From: CAWKGV01 sp963849305
Lineage (GTDB): Bacteria > Pseudomonadota > Alphaproteobacteria > Acetobacterales > Acetobacteraceae
Direction: 5' to 3'
DNA length: 64,000 bases
NCBI GenBank assembly: GCA_963849305.1
Contig: CAWKGV010000002.1
Location: forward strand, 62,001-126,000
Below are positions 9,380 through 17,816 of this stretch, piece by piece. The notes below the pieces were generated by a model. The model saw nothing but the letters and a program-made list of their open reading frames with translations. It did not search any database and had not been told where the DNA came from. The position numbers and the translations under genes were made by a program. Within the stretch, counting starts at the first letter, position 1; each line of letters begins with the position of its first letter.

Positions 9380-9419
9380 GGGGTCACCACACGATCTGTC
9401 CAAAACTGCACGCTAAGCC
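9380..9419 (+). repeat. Left terminal inverted repeat of the Tn3-family element
   Basis: Forty bases starting GGGGTCACCACACG, matching the reverse complement of 15566-15605 at 37 of 40 positions. The tnpA stop codon (9413-9415) lies inside it. The 5-bp target duplication ATTAT is immediately outside. Confidence 0.95.
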
Positions 9420-12379
9420 GCTAGAGCCTGGAACATGCTGGGAACATCGCGTAGCGGCCGGAAGGGGACCGCGGGATCGGGCGAGGTCCAGACATAATCG
9501 CCGGTCAGGGCGACGTGCTCCCATCCCAGGGGAGCAACATGAGCCAGAAGATCATCAGGGACCGTCGTTCCCAGTTCACGCAGCCGCCGGACGATCCGGT
9601 CGAGATAGACGGTGTTCCAATGAACAATGGCAGCCGTGATGAGGCTCAGGCCCGACGCCCGGAAGCTCTGGTTCTCGAAGGTTCGATCCCGAATTTCTCC
9701 TTGACGATGGAAGCATACCGCCCGCCGGAGCGCATTGCTGGCCTCACCCTTGTTGAGGCCGGCGTGGCTGCGCTGACGCAACGCCGGGTCGGATAGCCAT
9801 TGCAAGGTGAACAGGGTTCGCTCGATCCGCCCAAGCGAACGCAGCGCCCGCGCCAGGGCATTGCCGGCACCGGCCGCCGCCAGCTTGCGCAGAATGACGG
9901 ACGGGACGACCGCGCCGGTTTCGATCGAAGCTTTCAGCCGCATCAGTTCCGCCCACTGCCCGAGAATTGCTGCCGTCTCGACTGTGTCGCCTATCAGCGG
10001 CGCGAGTAGCGGCCACGTGCTGGGCTTCTCGACTGTGTAGAGCTTGCGATCCTTCAGATCCTTGATCCTCGGAGCGAACCGATAGCCGAGCAGATGGCAA
10101 AGGCCGAACACGTGATCGGTGGCTCCCGCGGTGTCGGTATAATGCTCGGTGATGCGGAGATCAGTCTGGTGCGCATGATGATGCAGCCCATCGAGTACGT
10201 AGGGAGCCTCACTCATCGTCGCAGAAATCACCCGCGTGTAGAACGGCCCGTAATGACCTGACACATGCGTGTACATAACCGCACCAGGATCGATGCCGTA
10301 TTTGGCATTGACGGACCCGCCCACGCCAGCGCGGCCTCCCGCCCGAAAATACTGGCCGTCGGAGGACGAGGTGGTTCCGTCATCCCAGATCGCCGCCATC
10401 GGGTGCTTGTGGTGCGCATTGATGATGGCGGCGCGAGCACCGACGTAGTTGTCGTCGCTGATATGCCACTGCGCCACGTTGACGAGGTGAAGATAGCCCA
10501 GTCCATGCGATGCATCGGCCATACGGGCGAGGCCGAGATTGGTGCCGTCGGCCAGCACCGCCGCCAGAAGCGCGGGTTTATCAGTGGTGGGATTGCCGGT
10601 GCGCAGGTGCACAAATCGGTCGGCGAAGCCGGTCCAGGCATCGACATCGCTTAGCACCTCTGTGATCCGCACCCTCGGCAGCATTCCGTTCAACCGCAGA
10701 GCCAGATCGCGCGCCGCCTCAGGAACAACGGGCGGCGTGCGGGCGATGAACAGTTTGCCGTCCTCAATCTCGACCCCGTCGAGTTCGCCGCGCGCCGCGC
10801 GTTCGGCCACGAGAGTCAGCCGCTCGCGCAGCGTCGCCGTGCGGGTAGCAACGTAGCGGCTGGGGTCGGTCTCGCCGTCGATCCCCATGTCTCGCGCGGC
10901 TCCGGCAGGCAGCAGATAGTCTTCGAATGCCCGATAATCGCGGCTGCCTGCGACCCAGATGTTGCTGCCTCTGAGCCGGTCCCGCAGCGTGGCAAGGACC
11001 GCCGTCTCGTAGAGCCGCCGGTCCGGCGTGCCATTCGCGAAGATCAGCTTGCGCCACTGTGGCGACAGGAAGGATGCCGGAGGCCGCTTGGGCAGCACGC
11101 GAGTACCGTCGCGGTCCATGGCCCGGAGGAGTTCGATGGCGGCCAGCACCGGATCGTTCGGCGTGTTCGATCGGAAGTCGAACGCGGCAAGGAAGCGTGC
11201 GCTGAAACGGCGTAGCACCGAATATCGCTCGGCCGCCGTGACCAGGATGTCCTGACCCGCCACATCGGCGACGGCTCCGATGACAGGAAGCACGCTGTCG
11301 AGTTGCTCCATACAGATCTCTCGTTCGACAACAGCGACACCGTCCTCCCCGGCTTTCTTGGCGTGCCGGAGGGCGGTGATGGTGCGACGGAACAGAACCA
11401 ACGCTCTGGCAACATCGCGCCGTGTTGCCTGGAAACGTCGTTCGTCGCGGTTCTGCGCTCGGCTGAACAAGGTGCCTACGTATTTCTCGAACATGGCGAG
11501 CGTGGCGTCGGTGAGCCGGGTTCCGAGGCTCGCGGCCTGGACAATCAGGATCGCCGTCCGCCGTGCCTGTTCGAGATCGGCGATGTGTTGCACGGTCATG
11601 ATCGCCCCCTCATCGATCAACCGGGCGAGCCAGGCGGCATGAATGCTTCTGGTGCGCGCGGGGTCGATTCCCAGCTCTTGCGCGTATTCGAGCCGATCCA
11701 GCAAGGCGACGATGTTCGTGGGGGCAGGCGATTCCGAGTAGTCCCGCAGCCAGGCAAAGCGGGACCGGCGCAGCTCCGGATCGACCGTCAACAACCCGGC
11801 GAGCGTGTCCTGCTCCGCGTCGGTCATCCCAGCAGCAAGCGTCTCGAACGTCTTCTTTCGCGCGCGAGCACGCGCCGCCAACCCGATTCGCTCCAGCACC
11901 GCCGCCGAGGGAAGCACGATCCCATTCGCCCGCAGATGGGCGAGCATCGCCTGGACGATGGGCTCGCCGCGATCGGTGGCCCATGCCGCGCCAGCGCCGA
12001 TCCGGAGACATGTACGCCAGTCGGCCAAGCCGAAGCTCCGGAGGCCCAGATATCTGTGCAATTCAACGGCGTGCTCACGCCGGGTCTGATCCCGCAATGC
12101 ATAGTCGGCGAAGATGTCAGGCGAGAGGCTGAGTTGATGTGCCACGAAGCCGATCAGGGCCGCCGGCGGCTGCTCGGCCGGTCCCATGCCGACGCCGGGA
12201 TACCGGAGCAGGCATAGCTGGACGGCAAATCCAAGCCGATTGATGGAACGGCGCTTCGTTCGGATCAGCGCAAGGTCGTCCGCACCAAGCGTATAGTGAC
12301 GAACCATCTCGGCGGGATCGGCGGGCGGTGCGAATAGCCGGGTGCGCTGCTCTGAGGACAGCAGGATACGAGGGGACAT
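9413..12379 (-). CDS. tnpA: Tn3-family transposase
   Basis: The 988-residue reading from the ATG at 12379 is the usual length of a Tn3 transposase. The N-terminal part (MSPRILLSSEQR) holds the DUF4158-type DNA-binding region (HYTLGADDLALI, LGFAVQLCLLRYPG). The C-terminal DDE domain shows the usual landmarks: HISDDNYVGARAAIINAHH, DGTTSSSDGQYF, HVSGHYGPFY, DTAGATDHVFGL and LYTVEKP. A longer reading to 12460 exists but would overlap the recombinase start, and the internal ATG has an AGAGG sequence before it. The protein cuts and joins the 40-bp ends in replicative transposition. Confidence 0.96.
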   Translation of the reverse strand: MSPRILLSSEQRTRLFAPPADPAEMVRHYTLGADDLALIRTKRRSINRLGFAVQLCLLRYPGVGMGPAEQPPAALIGFVAHQLSLSPDIFADYALRDQTRREHAVELHRYLGLRSFGLADWRTCLRIGAGAAWATDRGEPIVQAMLAHLRANGIVLPSAAVLERIGLAARARARKKTFETLAAGMTDAEQDTLAGLLTVDPELRRSRFAWLRDYSESPAPTNIVALLDRLEYAQELGIDPARTRSIHAAWLARLIDEGAIMTVQHIADLEQARRTAILIVQAASLGTRLTDATLAMFEKYVGTLFSRAQNRDERRFQATRRDVARALVLFRRTITALRHAKKAGEDGVAVVEREICMEQLDSVLPVIGAVADVAGQDILVTAAERYSVLRRFSARFLAAFDFRSNTPNDPVLAAIELLRAMDRDGTRVLPKRPPASFLSPQWRKLIFANGTPDRRLYETAVLATLRDRLRGSNIWVAGSRDYRAFEDYLLPAGAARDMGIDGETDPSRYVATRTATLRERLTLVAERAARGELDGVEIEDGKLFIARTPPVVPEAARDLALRLNGMLPRVRITEVLSDVDAWTGFADRFVHLRTGNPTTDKPALLAAVLADGTNLGLARMADASHGLGYLHLVNVAQWHISDDNYVGARAAIINAHHKHPMAAIWDDGTTSSSDGQYFRAGGRAGVGGSVNAKYGIDPGAVMYTHVSGHYGPFYTRVISATMSEAPYVLDGLHHHAHQTDLRITEHYTDTAGATDHVFGLCHLLGYRFAPRIKDLKDRKLYTVEKPSTWPLLAPLIGDTVETAAILGQWAELMRLKASIETGAVVPSVILRKLAAAGAGNALARALRSLGRIERTLFTLQWLSDPALRQRSHAGLNKGEASNALRRAVCFHRQGEIRDRTFENQSFRASGLSLITAAIVHWNTVYLDRIVRRLRELGTTVPDDLLAHVAPLGWEHVALTGDYVWTSPDPAVPFRPLRDVPSMFQALAA

Positions 12380-12450
12380 AGCGGCCTCTGGTTGTTGGCG
12401 AGCCCCGTTCGTAAACTGCTTGCCTTTCGACGCAATTCTGAAACAGGATA

Positions 12451-13146
12451 TTGAAAGCAAAACAGCGAGGAAATCTCGTGCCTGCCAAACCCATGCGCAA
12501 ACGGTCGTTTGTGAAAGGTGCCGGATTATCCGGCGGCGGTGCGCTGCTCGGCTACGCCCGCGTGTCCAAGGGGGACGACCAGACTAATGTGCTGCAAACG
12601 AGGGCGCTCAGGGCTGCCGGTTGCAGACGGATCTTCGAGGAAGCCGCGTCCGGCGGCCGGTGGGACCGCCCGGAGTTGCATCGCCTGCTGGATCATTTGC
12701 GTGAAGGCGACACGATTGTCGTCTGGAAGCTCGACCGGCTGTCGCGCTCCCTGAAGGACGTGCTGCACATCATGGAGCGCATCGGCGACGCGGGGGCGGG
12801 GTTCCGTTCGATTACGGAAAACATCGACACAACCACCCCGGCCGGCCGGATGATGATGCAAATGGTTGGAGCTTTCGCTGAGTTCGAACGAGCGATGATC
12901 CGCAAGCGGACATCGGCCGGTCTTGCGGCCGCCAGGGCCGACGGACGGATTGGCGGACGGCGAAAGAAGCTCGATGCCGCCAAGCGCCGCGAGATCGCCG
13001 AAAGCGTCGTCTCCGGCCGCAAATCGGGAGCGGATATGGCCCGGCTCTACAACATCAGTCAGCCGACGGTGTCACGAATAGTCGCGCAGCACCTCGCAGC
13101 GAACAGCCACCGTACTACTTCGCGAGGAGCGGAACATCCCGCGTGA
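12451..13146 (+). CDS. tnpR: Serine recombinase / resolvase of the Tn3-family element
   Basis: A 231-residue resolvase/invertase family protein. The catalytic serine is in LLGYARVSKG (Ser39), followed by the family's GGRWDRPELHRLLDHLREGD, KLDRLSRSLKD, and TTPAGRMMMQMVGAFAEFER segments and a C-terminal helix-turn-helix (GADMARLYNISQPTVSRIV). The N-terminal extension of about 30 basic residues is longer than in typical Tn3 resolvases; translation may instead begin at GTG 12478 or ATG 12493. It diverges from tnpA with 71 bp between, where a resolution site would be expected; I could not define one by eye. It should resolve cointegrates formed in transposition. Confidence 0.93.
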   Translation: MKAKQRGNLVPAKPMRKRSFVKGAGLSGGGALLGYARVSKGDDQTNVLQTRALRAAGCRRIFEEAASGGRWDRPELHRLLDHLREGDTIVVWKLDRLSRSLKDVLHIMERIGDAGAGFRSITENIDTTTPAGRMMMQMVGAFAEFERAMIRKRTSAGLAAARADGRIGGRRKKLDAAKRREIAESVVSGRKSGADMARLYNISQPTVSRIVAQHLAANSHRTTSRGAEHPA

Positions 13147-13350
13147 CCGGTATAAATTATCGATCGCCGTTTTCGTCGTTTTGTTGCGCGAAGGCAGGGT
13201 GTTCATGATCCGCCGGAAGGCAACTGGGTGGATGGACGGGATGTTCAGCATCGCGGCGGGCGGCCTGGAGGCCGGCGAAACCATCCGAGATGCTGCCCGC
13301 CGGGAAGCAGGCGAGGAGCCCGACCCCAAAGCCCTGGCGCCAAAAATCGA
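13124..13350 (+). pseudogene. NUDIX hydrolase fragment without start codon
   Basis: In frame 2 the sequence reads a NUDIX N-terminal half: RYKLSIAVFVVLL, GRVFMIRRKATGWMDGMF, then the NUDIX box GGLEAGETIRDAARREAGEE. The box ends in PDP where the xGU is expected, and the rest of the fold is lost. No ATG, GTG or TTG is in frame between the preceding stop region and the conserved start; an AGGAG at 13125 stands before an ATC, as if the start codon had been lost. A start at TTG 13181 would remove the first strand. It overlaps the end of tnpR in another frame. Likely a captured, non-functional remnant. Confidence 0.65.
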
Positions 13351-13484
13351 TCATCAACAGCTAGGGTGGCTGTTGAGGCGGACAACGGCTGTCAGCCTCG
13401 GCGGCGCGACCCCGCTTCATGCCCCGAACCCGACCCCGCGATGTCCCTGGCCGACGCTGTCCGGCTGGGATCAATTTGTCCAGC

Positions 13485-14249
13485 TCAAGGCAGCGTGAAT
13501 CCCTTGTCTTTGAAGACCCCGAGGCTCTCCGGCGAAGCGAGCACCTGGGTGAAGTGCTTGGCCGTCTCGATGTCGGCGGATTTGGCGGACGCGCCGGCGG
13601 TCCACGTGGAATTCTCGGGATCCTGCAATTCCGATGGCAGAGTGCCGATAAACTCGTAATCCGCCGCCTTCGACAGCAGCGGCGGTTGCCAGCCGACAAG
13701 CAGATCCGCGCTTTTCTCGGCAATCACCTCCTGCACGGATTTCCATAGTTTGGCCTTGGCCGCGACCTCGTTGGCGATGCCGAGGCGGGCGAAGTCGTGC
13801 TCGGCCAGGATGCCGTCGGCGCCACCAGCGGCCGCAGCGTAATACGCGATCGTCTTTGCCGCGAGCAGGGCCTCCTTGACAGCCGCTAGGGAACTGATAT
13901 CCGGCTTCGGCTGGCCCTTGCGCACCGCAATCGACAACTCTGTGCGCGCGATGTCATGGACCGAGTCGGGGGCGATCTTGCCCGCCCTAGCGAGCGCGGC
14001 GATATCCGGTTTCGGCAGGATTACGACATCGGCGGGCTCGCCCTTTTCGAATTTAGTCTTGATCCCGCCAGCGCCGCCGAAGGTGATCGCGAGCTTCGTG
14101 CCGGTCTTGCGCGTGAAATTGTCGCCCACGTCCCTCAGCGCGAAGTGCATGGTCCCGGCACTCAGCACCTTCAATTCGTCGGCCCGCGCCACCGCTACCA
14201 GCGACAGCAGCATAGCGGCGATCGAAGCGAGAACGGCAATTCTCTTCAT
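13485..14249 (-). CDS. ModA-like extracellular substrate-binding protein (transposon cargo)
   Basis: The 254-residue protein starts at ATG 14249, with GGGGAGA about 6 bp upstream, and has a clear signal peptide (MKRIAVLASIAAMLL... cut after ARA, about 23). It matches the molybdate/tungstate-type binding fold: ELKVLSAGTMHFALRDV, FTRKTGTKLAITFGGAGGIK, KGEPADVVILPKPDI, and a hinge segment TELSIAVRKGQ. Molybdate-binding residues are not evident, so the ligand may be another anion or an organic acid. No permease or ATPase is in the transposon, so it is an orphan binding protein. It diverges from a winged-helix gene, suggesting local regulation before that gene broke. Confidence 0.85.
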   Translation of the reverse strand: MKRIAVLASIAAMLLSLVAVARADELKVLSAGTMHFALRDVGDNFTRKTGTKLAITFGGAGGIKTKFEKGEPADVVILPKPDIAALARAGKIAPDSVHDIARTELSIAVRKGQPKPDISSLAAVKEALLAAKTIAYYAAAAGGADGILAEHDFARLGIANEVAAKAKLWKSVQEVIAEKSADLLVGWQPPLLSKAADYEFIGTLPSELQDPENSTWTAGASAKSADIETAKHFTQVLASPESLGVFKDKGFTLP

Positions 14250-14371
14250 CAGGGTCTCCCCATGGACGTTCTGTCGAGCTTGTTTATGGCGCCCTCCCGA
14301 CCGTCCGCATGATGCCACGGCGGCGCGGGAAACGCTTTACGGCCGCCTTTCTTCTCCCTTACGGCCGCCTT

Positions 14372-14776
14372 ATGATTTCGGCCAAATGCGGGACAGGGTC
14401 GGGGGATGGCGTGGTTCTCGCGTTTGGCCGCTACCGACTCGACATCGAGCGCCGCGAATTGCGCCGCGGCACCGAGCTTATCGAGCTGGAACCGAGGGCA
14501 TTCGATCTGCTCGCCTTTCTTGTCCGGCAGCGCGATCGCGTGGTCAGCAAGGATGATCTACTGCAGGCGGTATGGCACGGGCGGATCGTCTCGGAATTTG
14601 CGCTGACCACGCGGATCAACGCCGTCCGCCGCGCGCTCGGGGACGACGGCACGGCGCAGCGCCTGAGGCACGGCGCAGCGCCTGATCCGTACCGTTGGGT
14701 TGCCGGCCATGATCACGGTGTTCCTGTTAGTTCACTCAGCGCCGTTTGCCGCGAAAATCTCCTTTGCCTTCGATGA
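14372..14776 (+). pseudogene. Winged-helix (OmpR/CadC-type) regulator, frameshifted by a tandem duplication
   Basis: The N-terminal winged-helix DNA-binding domain is clear: VLAFGRYRLDIERRELRRG, LEPRAFDLLAFLVRQ, VVSKDDLLQAVWHGRIVSEFALTTRI, NAVRRALGDDGTAQRL. At that point a 19-bp tandem duplication (14648-14685) shifts the frame; deleting one copy restores RLIRTV, the expected continuation. Homology ends soon after, and the rest runs into the antisense end of the neighbouring binding-protein gene, so the sensor or effector domain is missing in either case. ATG 14372 is one possible start. It would have regulated the divergent ModA-like gene, which is inference from the arrangement. Confidence 0.75.
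14648..14685 (+). repeat. 19-bp perfect tandem duplication
   Basis: Two identical copies of GGCACGGCGCAGCGCCTGA (14648-14666 and 14667-14685). Because 19 is not a multiple of three, it disrupts the winged-helix gene; collapsing it restores the expected protein sequence. Confidence 0.95.
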
Positions 14777-15419
14777 CGTCAAGAAGTTGATGAACTCTTG
14801 GGCTACGTTGCGTTGCGAGGTATTAGCCATGAGTACTGCGGTGTATATAAGAGGGCTCTGGAATTCATCCGGCAGTGGGCCAAGGAGCTTTATGCCGGGT
14901 GTCGTCGCGATGAGCGGTATCGTACCGGCTGCCATATTGTTGCCTTTACCATTCAGTACAGGTTCGAAGATCCCATTGGGCGTCGTGCGTACAATTTTGG
15001 GCTTGAGTGTTTCGGCGATTCCCAGCCGGTCAAGAACCTTGGCAAAGGCCTCTCCTGATTTAACACTGTTGAAAACAAGGAGGTCCGCACCAAGCAAGGT
15101 GCTCTTGAACTTTTCAACAGTCGAAATGTCATACATCGGGCCGTCTTTGCGGTTGCCGAGGCCGACACCGACGTGAGCTATGATCGGTCTGTTCTTCGCC
15201 GTCGTCAATCCTCTTCTTCACGGCGGGCGACGGGTCAAACACCAAGCTGACATTATTATGTGTCTGCTGGCGATAAGCATCGACGACCTTGGTCAACGCA
15301 GGTGCGAGGGGGCTGTCGCTCATCACCTTAATGTCGGCGGCCTGAGCTGTCGCAGCGAACATGGACAATGCGCCCGCCAGGATGGTGATCAAGCTGACGC
15401 GCATAAGCTTTGTGTTCAT
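14732..15419 (-). pseudogene. Second ModA-like binding protein, internal deletion and frameshift
   Basis: The start at ATG 15419 gives a signal peptide (MNTKLMRVSLITILAGAL... ending AQA) and the mature N-terminus ADIKVMSDSPLAPALTKVVDAYR, followed by SLVFDPSPAVKKRIDDGE. The frame then changes near 15210 and resumes as NRPIIAHVGVGLGNRKDGP through to the C-terminus (NVAQEFINFLTSSKAKEIFAANGAE). Compared with a complete relative, about 20 residues are missing at the junction, so a deletion and not a single-base error is likely. It is a distant paralogue of the intact cargo binding protein and is visibly less GC-rich than its surroundings. Confidence 0.8.
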
Positions 15420-15565
15420 GGATCTGACGCTTCTGTTGTGCTGATATTTCTCGGTTTCCTGTGCCGGCAAGCCACCGGTCCGCTTATCGGACAGCGGTGT
15501 CAATCGCCATCCGAAATTGACTTTCCGCTATTTCGGTCGTTGACCAGCACATCTGTTCACCTTCT

Positions 15566-15605
15566 GGCTTAACGTGCAGTTTTGGACAAATCGTGTGGCG
15601 ACCCC
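15566..15605 (-). repeat. Right terminal inverted repeat of the Tn3-family element
   Basis: Forty bases ending in GACCCC, the inverted partner of 9380-9419 with three mismatches, followed directly by the target duplication ATTAT at 15606-15610. The 146 bp between it and the broken binding-protein start (15420-15565) hold no gene that I can recognise. Confidence 0.95.
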
Positions 15606-15669
15606 ATTATCATGCTTGCGTCGAGTATCCAGCATTGAGCGCAATCCAGGCATGACAGGGGGGGAGTGA

Positions 15670-16875
15670 ATGTTCACGCGAAGGTCCTGCGCCGTCCTGA
15701 TGGGTCTTCTACTTTTCTGTGGCACGTCGGCGTGGGCTCAGCAGCCGCTCCGGATCGCGGTTCTGAACGACATGTCGGGACCCTACGCCGACTATCAGGG
15801 CCGCGGGTCCGTGGTCGCGGCTCGGCTCGCGGTCGAGGATTTCGGCGGCAAGGTGAACGGGCGCCCGATCGAGGTGATGGCAGGCGATCACCTCAACAAG
15901 CCCGATGTGGGCTCCGCACTGGTGCGGCGCTGGTTCGACATCGACAAGGTGGAGGCCGTATTCGACGTGCCGAACTCGGCGGTGGCGCTGGCCGTCGCGC
16001 AGGTAGCGCGTGAGAAGAACAAGGTGTTCGTCGGCTCTGGGGCCGGGACCGCCGAGCTCACCGGCCGGAAATGCTCACCGAATACAATACATTGGACCTA
16101 CGATACCTGGGAGATCGGCCATGCGCTCGGGAGTGCGGTGGTGGCGCGCGGCGGGAAGCGCTGGTTCTTCATCACCGCCGATTACGCGTTCGGCCTGGAC
16201 CTGGAGCAGAGCACGGCGGATGCCGTGCGCACGGCCGGCGGGACTGTGCTGGGGTCGGTCCGCGCGCCGCTGGGGACCAGCGACTTCTCGTCCTATCTTG
16301 TGCAGGCGCAGTCGAGCGGCGCGGACGTGCTCGGTCTTGCCAATGCCGGCGGCGACACAACCACTTCGATCAAGCAGGCAGGGGAGTTCGGCCTGAGCCG
16401 TAGCATGCAGATCGCCGGCCCGGTGGTGAACATCAACATGATCCACGCTCTCGGCCTGGCGAACGCGCAGGGACTGTTGATCGTGACGCCGTTCTACTGG
16501 GATATGAACGACGGCACCCGCACGTTCTCGCGGCGATACCAGAAACGCGACCCGAATCACATGATGCCCAACGACATGCAGGCTGGCGTCTATGCCAGTG
16601 TGCTGGACTACCTCAAAGCCGTCACCGTGCTGGGCAACGCCTCAGACGGCCGCGCGGTGGTCGAGCAGATGAAGAAGCGGCCGACCGACGACCCGTTGTT
16701 CGGAAAGGGCTCCATCCGTCCGGACGGCCGCGTCTTGCATCCCATATACCTGATGCAGACCAAGACGCCTGCGGAGAGCCACGGCGACTGGGACTACCTG
16801 AAGCTCGTGGAGACGATCCCGGCCGACAAGGCTTTCCGCCCACTGTCTGAAGGCCACTGTCCACTCGTGCAGTAG
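15670..16875 (+). CDS. Branched-chain amino acid-type (LivK) ABC substrate-binding protein, orphan
   Basis: A 401-residue periplasmic binding protein with a signal peptide (MFTRRSCAVLMGLLLFCGTS... cut after AWA, about 23). The mature start PLRIAVLNDMSGPYADYQG and the segments VGSGAGTAELTGRKCSPNTIHWTYD and SIRPDGRVLHPIYLMQTK are typical of the LivK/amide-binding branch with aromatic or organic acid ligands. A GGGGGGAG ribosome site precedes the ATG. No matching LivHMGF permease or ATPase lies in the window. It is followed by BKACE and dehydrogenase genes, so its ligand may be the substrate of that pathway. The transposon right end is only 60 bp upstream, which may have removed or replaced its native promoter. 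Confidence 0.9.
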   Translation: MFTRRSCAVLMGLLLFCGTSAWAQQPLRIAVLNDMSGPYADYQGRGSVVAARLAVEDFGGKVNGRPIEVMAGDHLNKPDVGSALVRRWFDIDKVEAVFDVPNSAVALAVAQVAREKNKVFVGSGAGTAELTGRKCSPNTIHWTYDTWEIGHALGSAVVARGGKRWFFITADYAFGLDLEQSTADAVRTAGGTVLGSVRAPLGTSDFSSYLVQAQSSGADVLGLANAGGDTTTSIKQAGEFGLSRSMQIAGPVVNINMIHALGLANAQGLLIVTPFYWDMNDGTRTFSRRYQKRDPNHMMPNDMQAGVYASVLDYLKAVTVLGNASDGRAVVEQMKKRPTDDPLFGKGSIRPDGRVLHPIYLMQTKTPAESHGDWDYLKLVETIPADKAFRPLSEGHCPLVQ

Positions 16876-16919
16876 ATTGTCAGGCAACGGAACTCAGAGG
16901 AATACGAAGGAGGGTGTTG

Positions 16920-17816
16920 ATGGCAACCAACAACGTGATCGTGACCGTGGCTCCGACCGGCGGAATGGCCTCCAAATCGGCGAACCCCAACCTCCCGACC
17001 CAGCCCGAGGAAATCGCCGAATCGGTCCGGCGCTCGTGCGAGGCAGGTGCGGCGATCGCTGCCCTGCATGCCCGCCGGCCGGACGACCAGGCGACCTGCA
17101 ACGATGATATCTACCGCCGGATCAACGGCCTGATCCGCGAGCGCTGCGACATAATCATCAACAATTCCACCGGCGGTGGGTCCAGCGGCGACATGCTCGT
17201 GCCGCGCCCCGACGGTCTGTTCGAGTCGAATTTCGAGGAGCGTTTGAAGGGCTTGGAGGCGGCGGCCGAGATGGCGACGTTCGACTGCTTCACGGCCGTC
17301 GACACGTTCGGGGATCGAGAGATCCTGGTGGTCACGACGCCATCGCGCTGCGAGGCGTTGGCGCGACGCTTCCAGGAGCGCGGCATCAAACCGGAATGGG
17401 AGGTCTTCAATCCCGCCCACATCCTTCAGGACGTCACCCGGCTGATTCAGAAGGGCTACGACAAGCCGCCTTACTACATCAACATGGTCCTCGGGACCGA
17501 CCGCAACTTCCAGGGCGGGATGCCTTACAGCCACGACATCCTCACCGGAATGATCAAGCTGCTCCCGCCGCATTCCATCTTCTGCGTCTCCGCGATCGGA
17601 CCGGCGCAGCTGCCGGCGACGACGCAGGCACTGCTGCTCGGCGGCCATGTGCGGGTCGGGCTGGAGGACAACAACTACTACAGCCGTGGTGTTCTCGCGA
17701 CCAACGAGATGCTGGTGGAACGCACGGTGCGCACCATTAAGGAGTTGAACCTCGAACCGGCCTCGCCGGCCGAAGCTCGCGACATTCTCGGACTTCCGCG
17801 ACGGGCCGGACGGTGA
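16920..17816 (+). CDS. Beta-keto acid cleavage enzyme (BKACE, DUF849 family)
   Basis: A 298-residue TIM-barrel protein. Family landmarks are VTVAPTGGMASKSANPNLP near the start, CEAGAAIAALHARRPDD, IINNSTGGGSSGD, WEVFNPAHI and the C-terminal GHVRVGLEDNNYYSRGVLA with the metal and acetyl-CoA site pattern. BKACEs convert a beta-keto acid plus acetyl-CoA to acetoacetate and a new acyl-CoA. I chose ATG 16920 because AGGAGG is 6 bp upstream; GTG 16914 and TTG 16917 are too close to it. The next gene overlaps by 4 bp. Together with the 3-hydroxyacyl-type dehydrogenase it matches the core of carnitine breakdown, although the keto acid is not determined. Confidence 0.92.
   Translation: MATNNVIVTVAPTGGMASKSANPNLPTQPEEIAESVRRSCEAGAAIAALHARRPDDQATCNDDIYRRINGLIRERCDIIINNSTGGGSSGDMLVPRPDGLFESNFEERLKGLEAAAEMATFDCFTAVDTFGDREILVVTTPSRCEALARRFQERGIKPEWEVFNPAHILQDVTRLIQKGYDKPPYYINMVLGTDRNFQGGMPYSHDILTGMIKLLPPHSIFCVSAIGPAQLPATTQALLLGGHVRVGLEDNNYYSRGVLATNEMLVERTVRTIKELNLEPASPAEARDILGLPRRAGR

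Larger units (their letters stand above)
9380..15605. mobile_element. Complete Tn3-family transposon with ABC binding-protein cargo
   Basis: The element is bounded by imperfect 40-bp inverted repeats beginning with GGGGTC and flanked on both sides by the 5-bp direct repeat ATTAT (9375-9379 and 15606-15610), the target duplication size expected for Tn3 elements. Inside are a full Tn3-type transposase whose stop codon lies in the left repeat, a divergent serine recombinase, a NUDIX fragment, an intact ModA-like binding protein, a frameshifted winged-helix regulator and a broken second binding protein. It sits in the intergenic space between the thioesterase gene and the LivK-type gene and breaks no reading frame, but would separate the cluster's transcription. 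Intact ends and duplication suggest a fairly recent insertion; the cargo is older and decaying. Confidence 0.93.

Noticed and set aside
11303..12217. A 304-codon open frame on the plus strand within tnpA
   Set aside because: Antisense shadow of a clear transposase; no family features.
13148..13166. TATAAATTATC resembling half of a Tn3/gamma-delta resolution site just after tnpR
   Set aside because: The same bases code for the conserved RYKLS start of the NUDIX fragment, and no matching second half-site or further sites are present.
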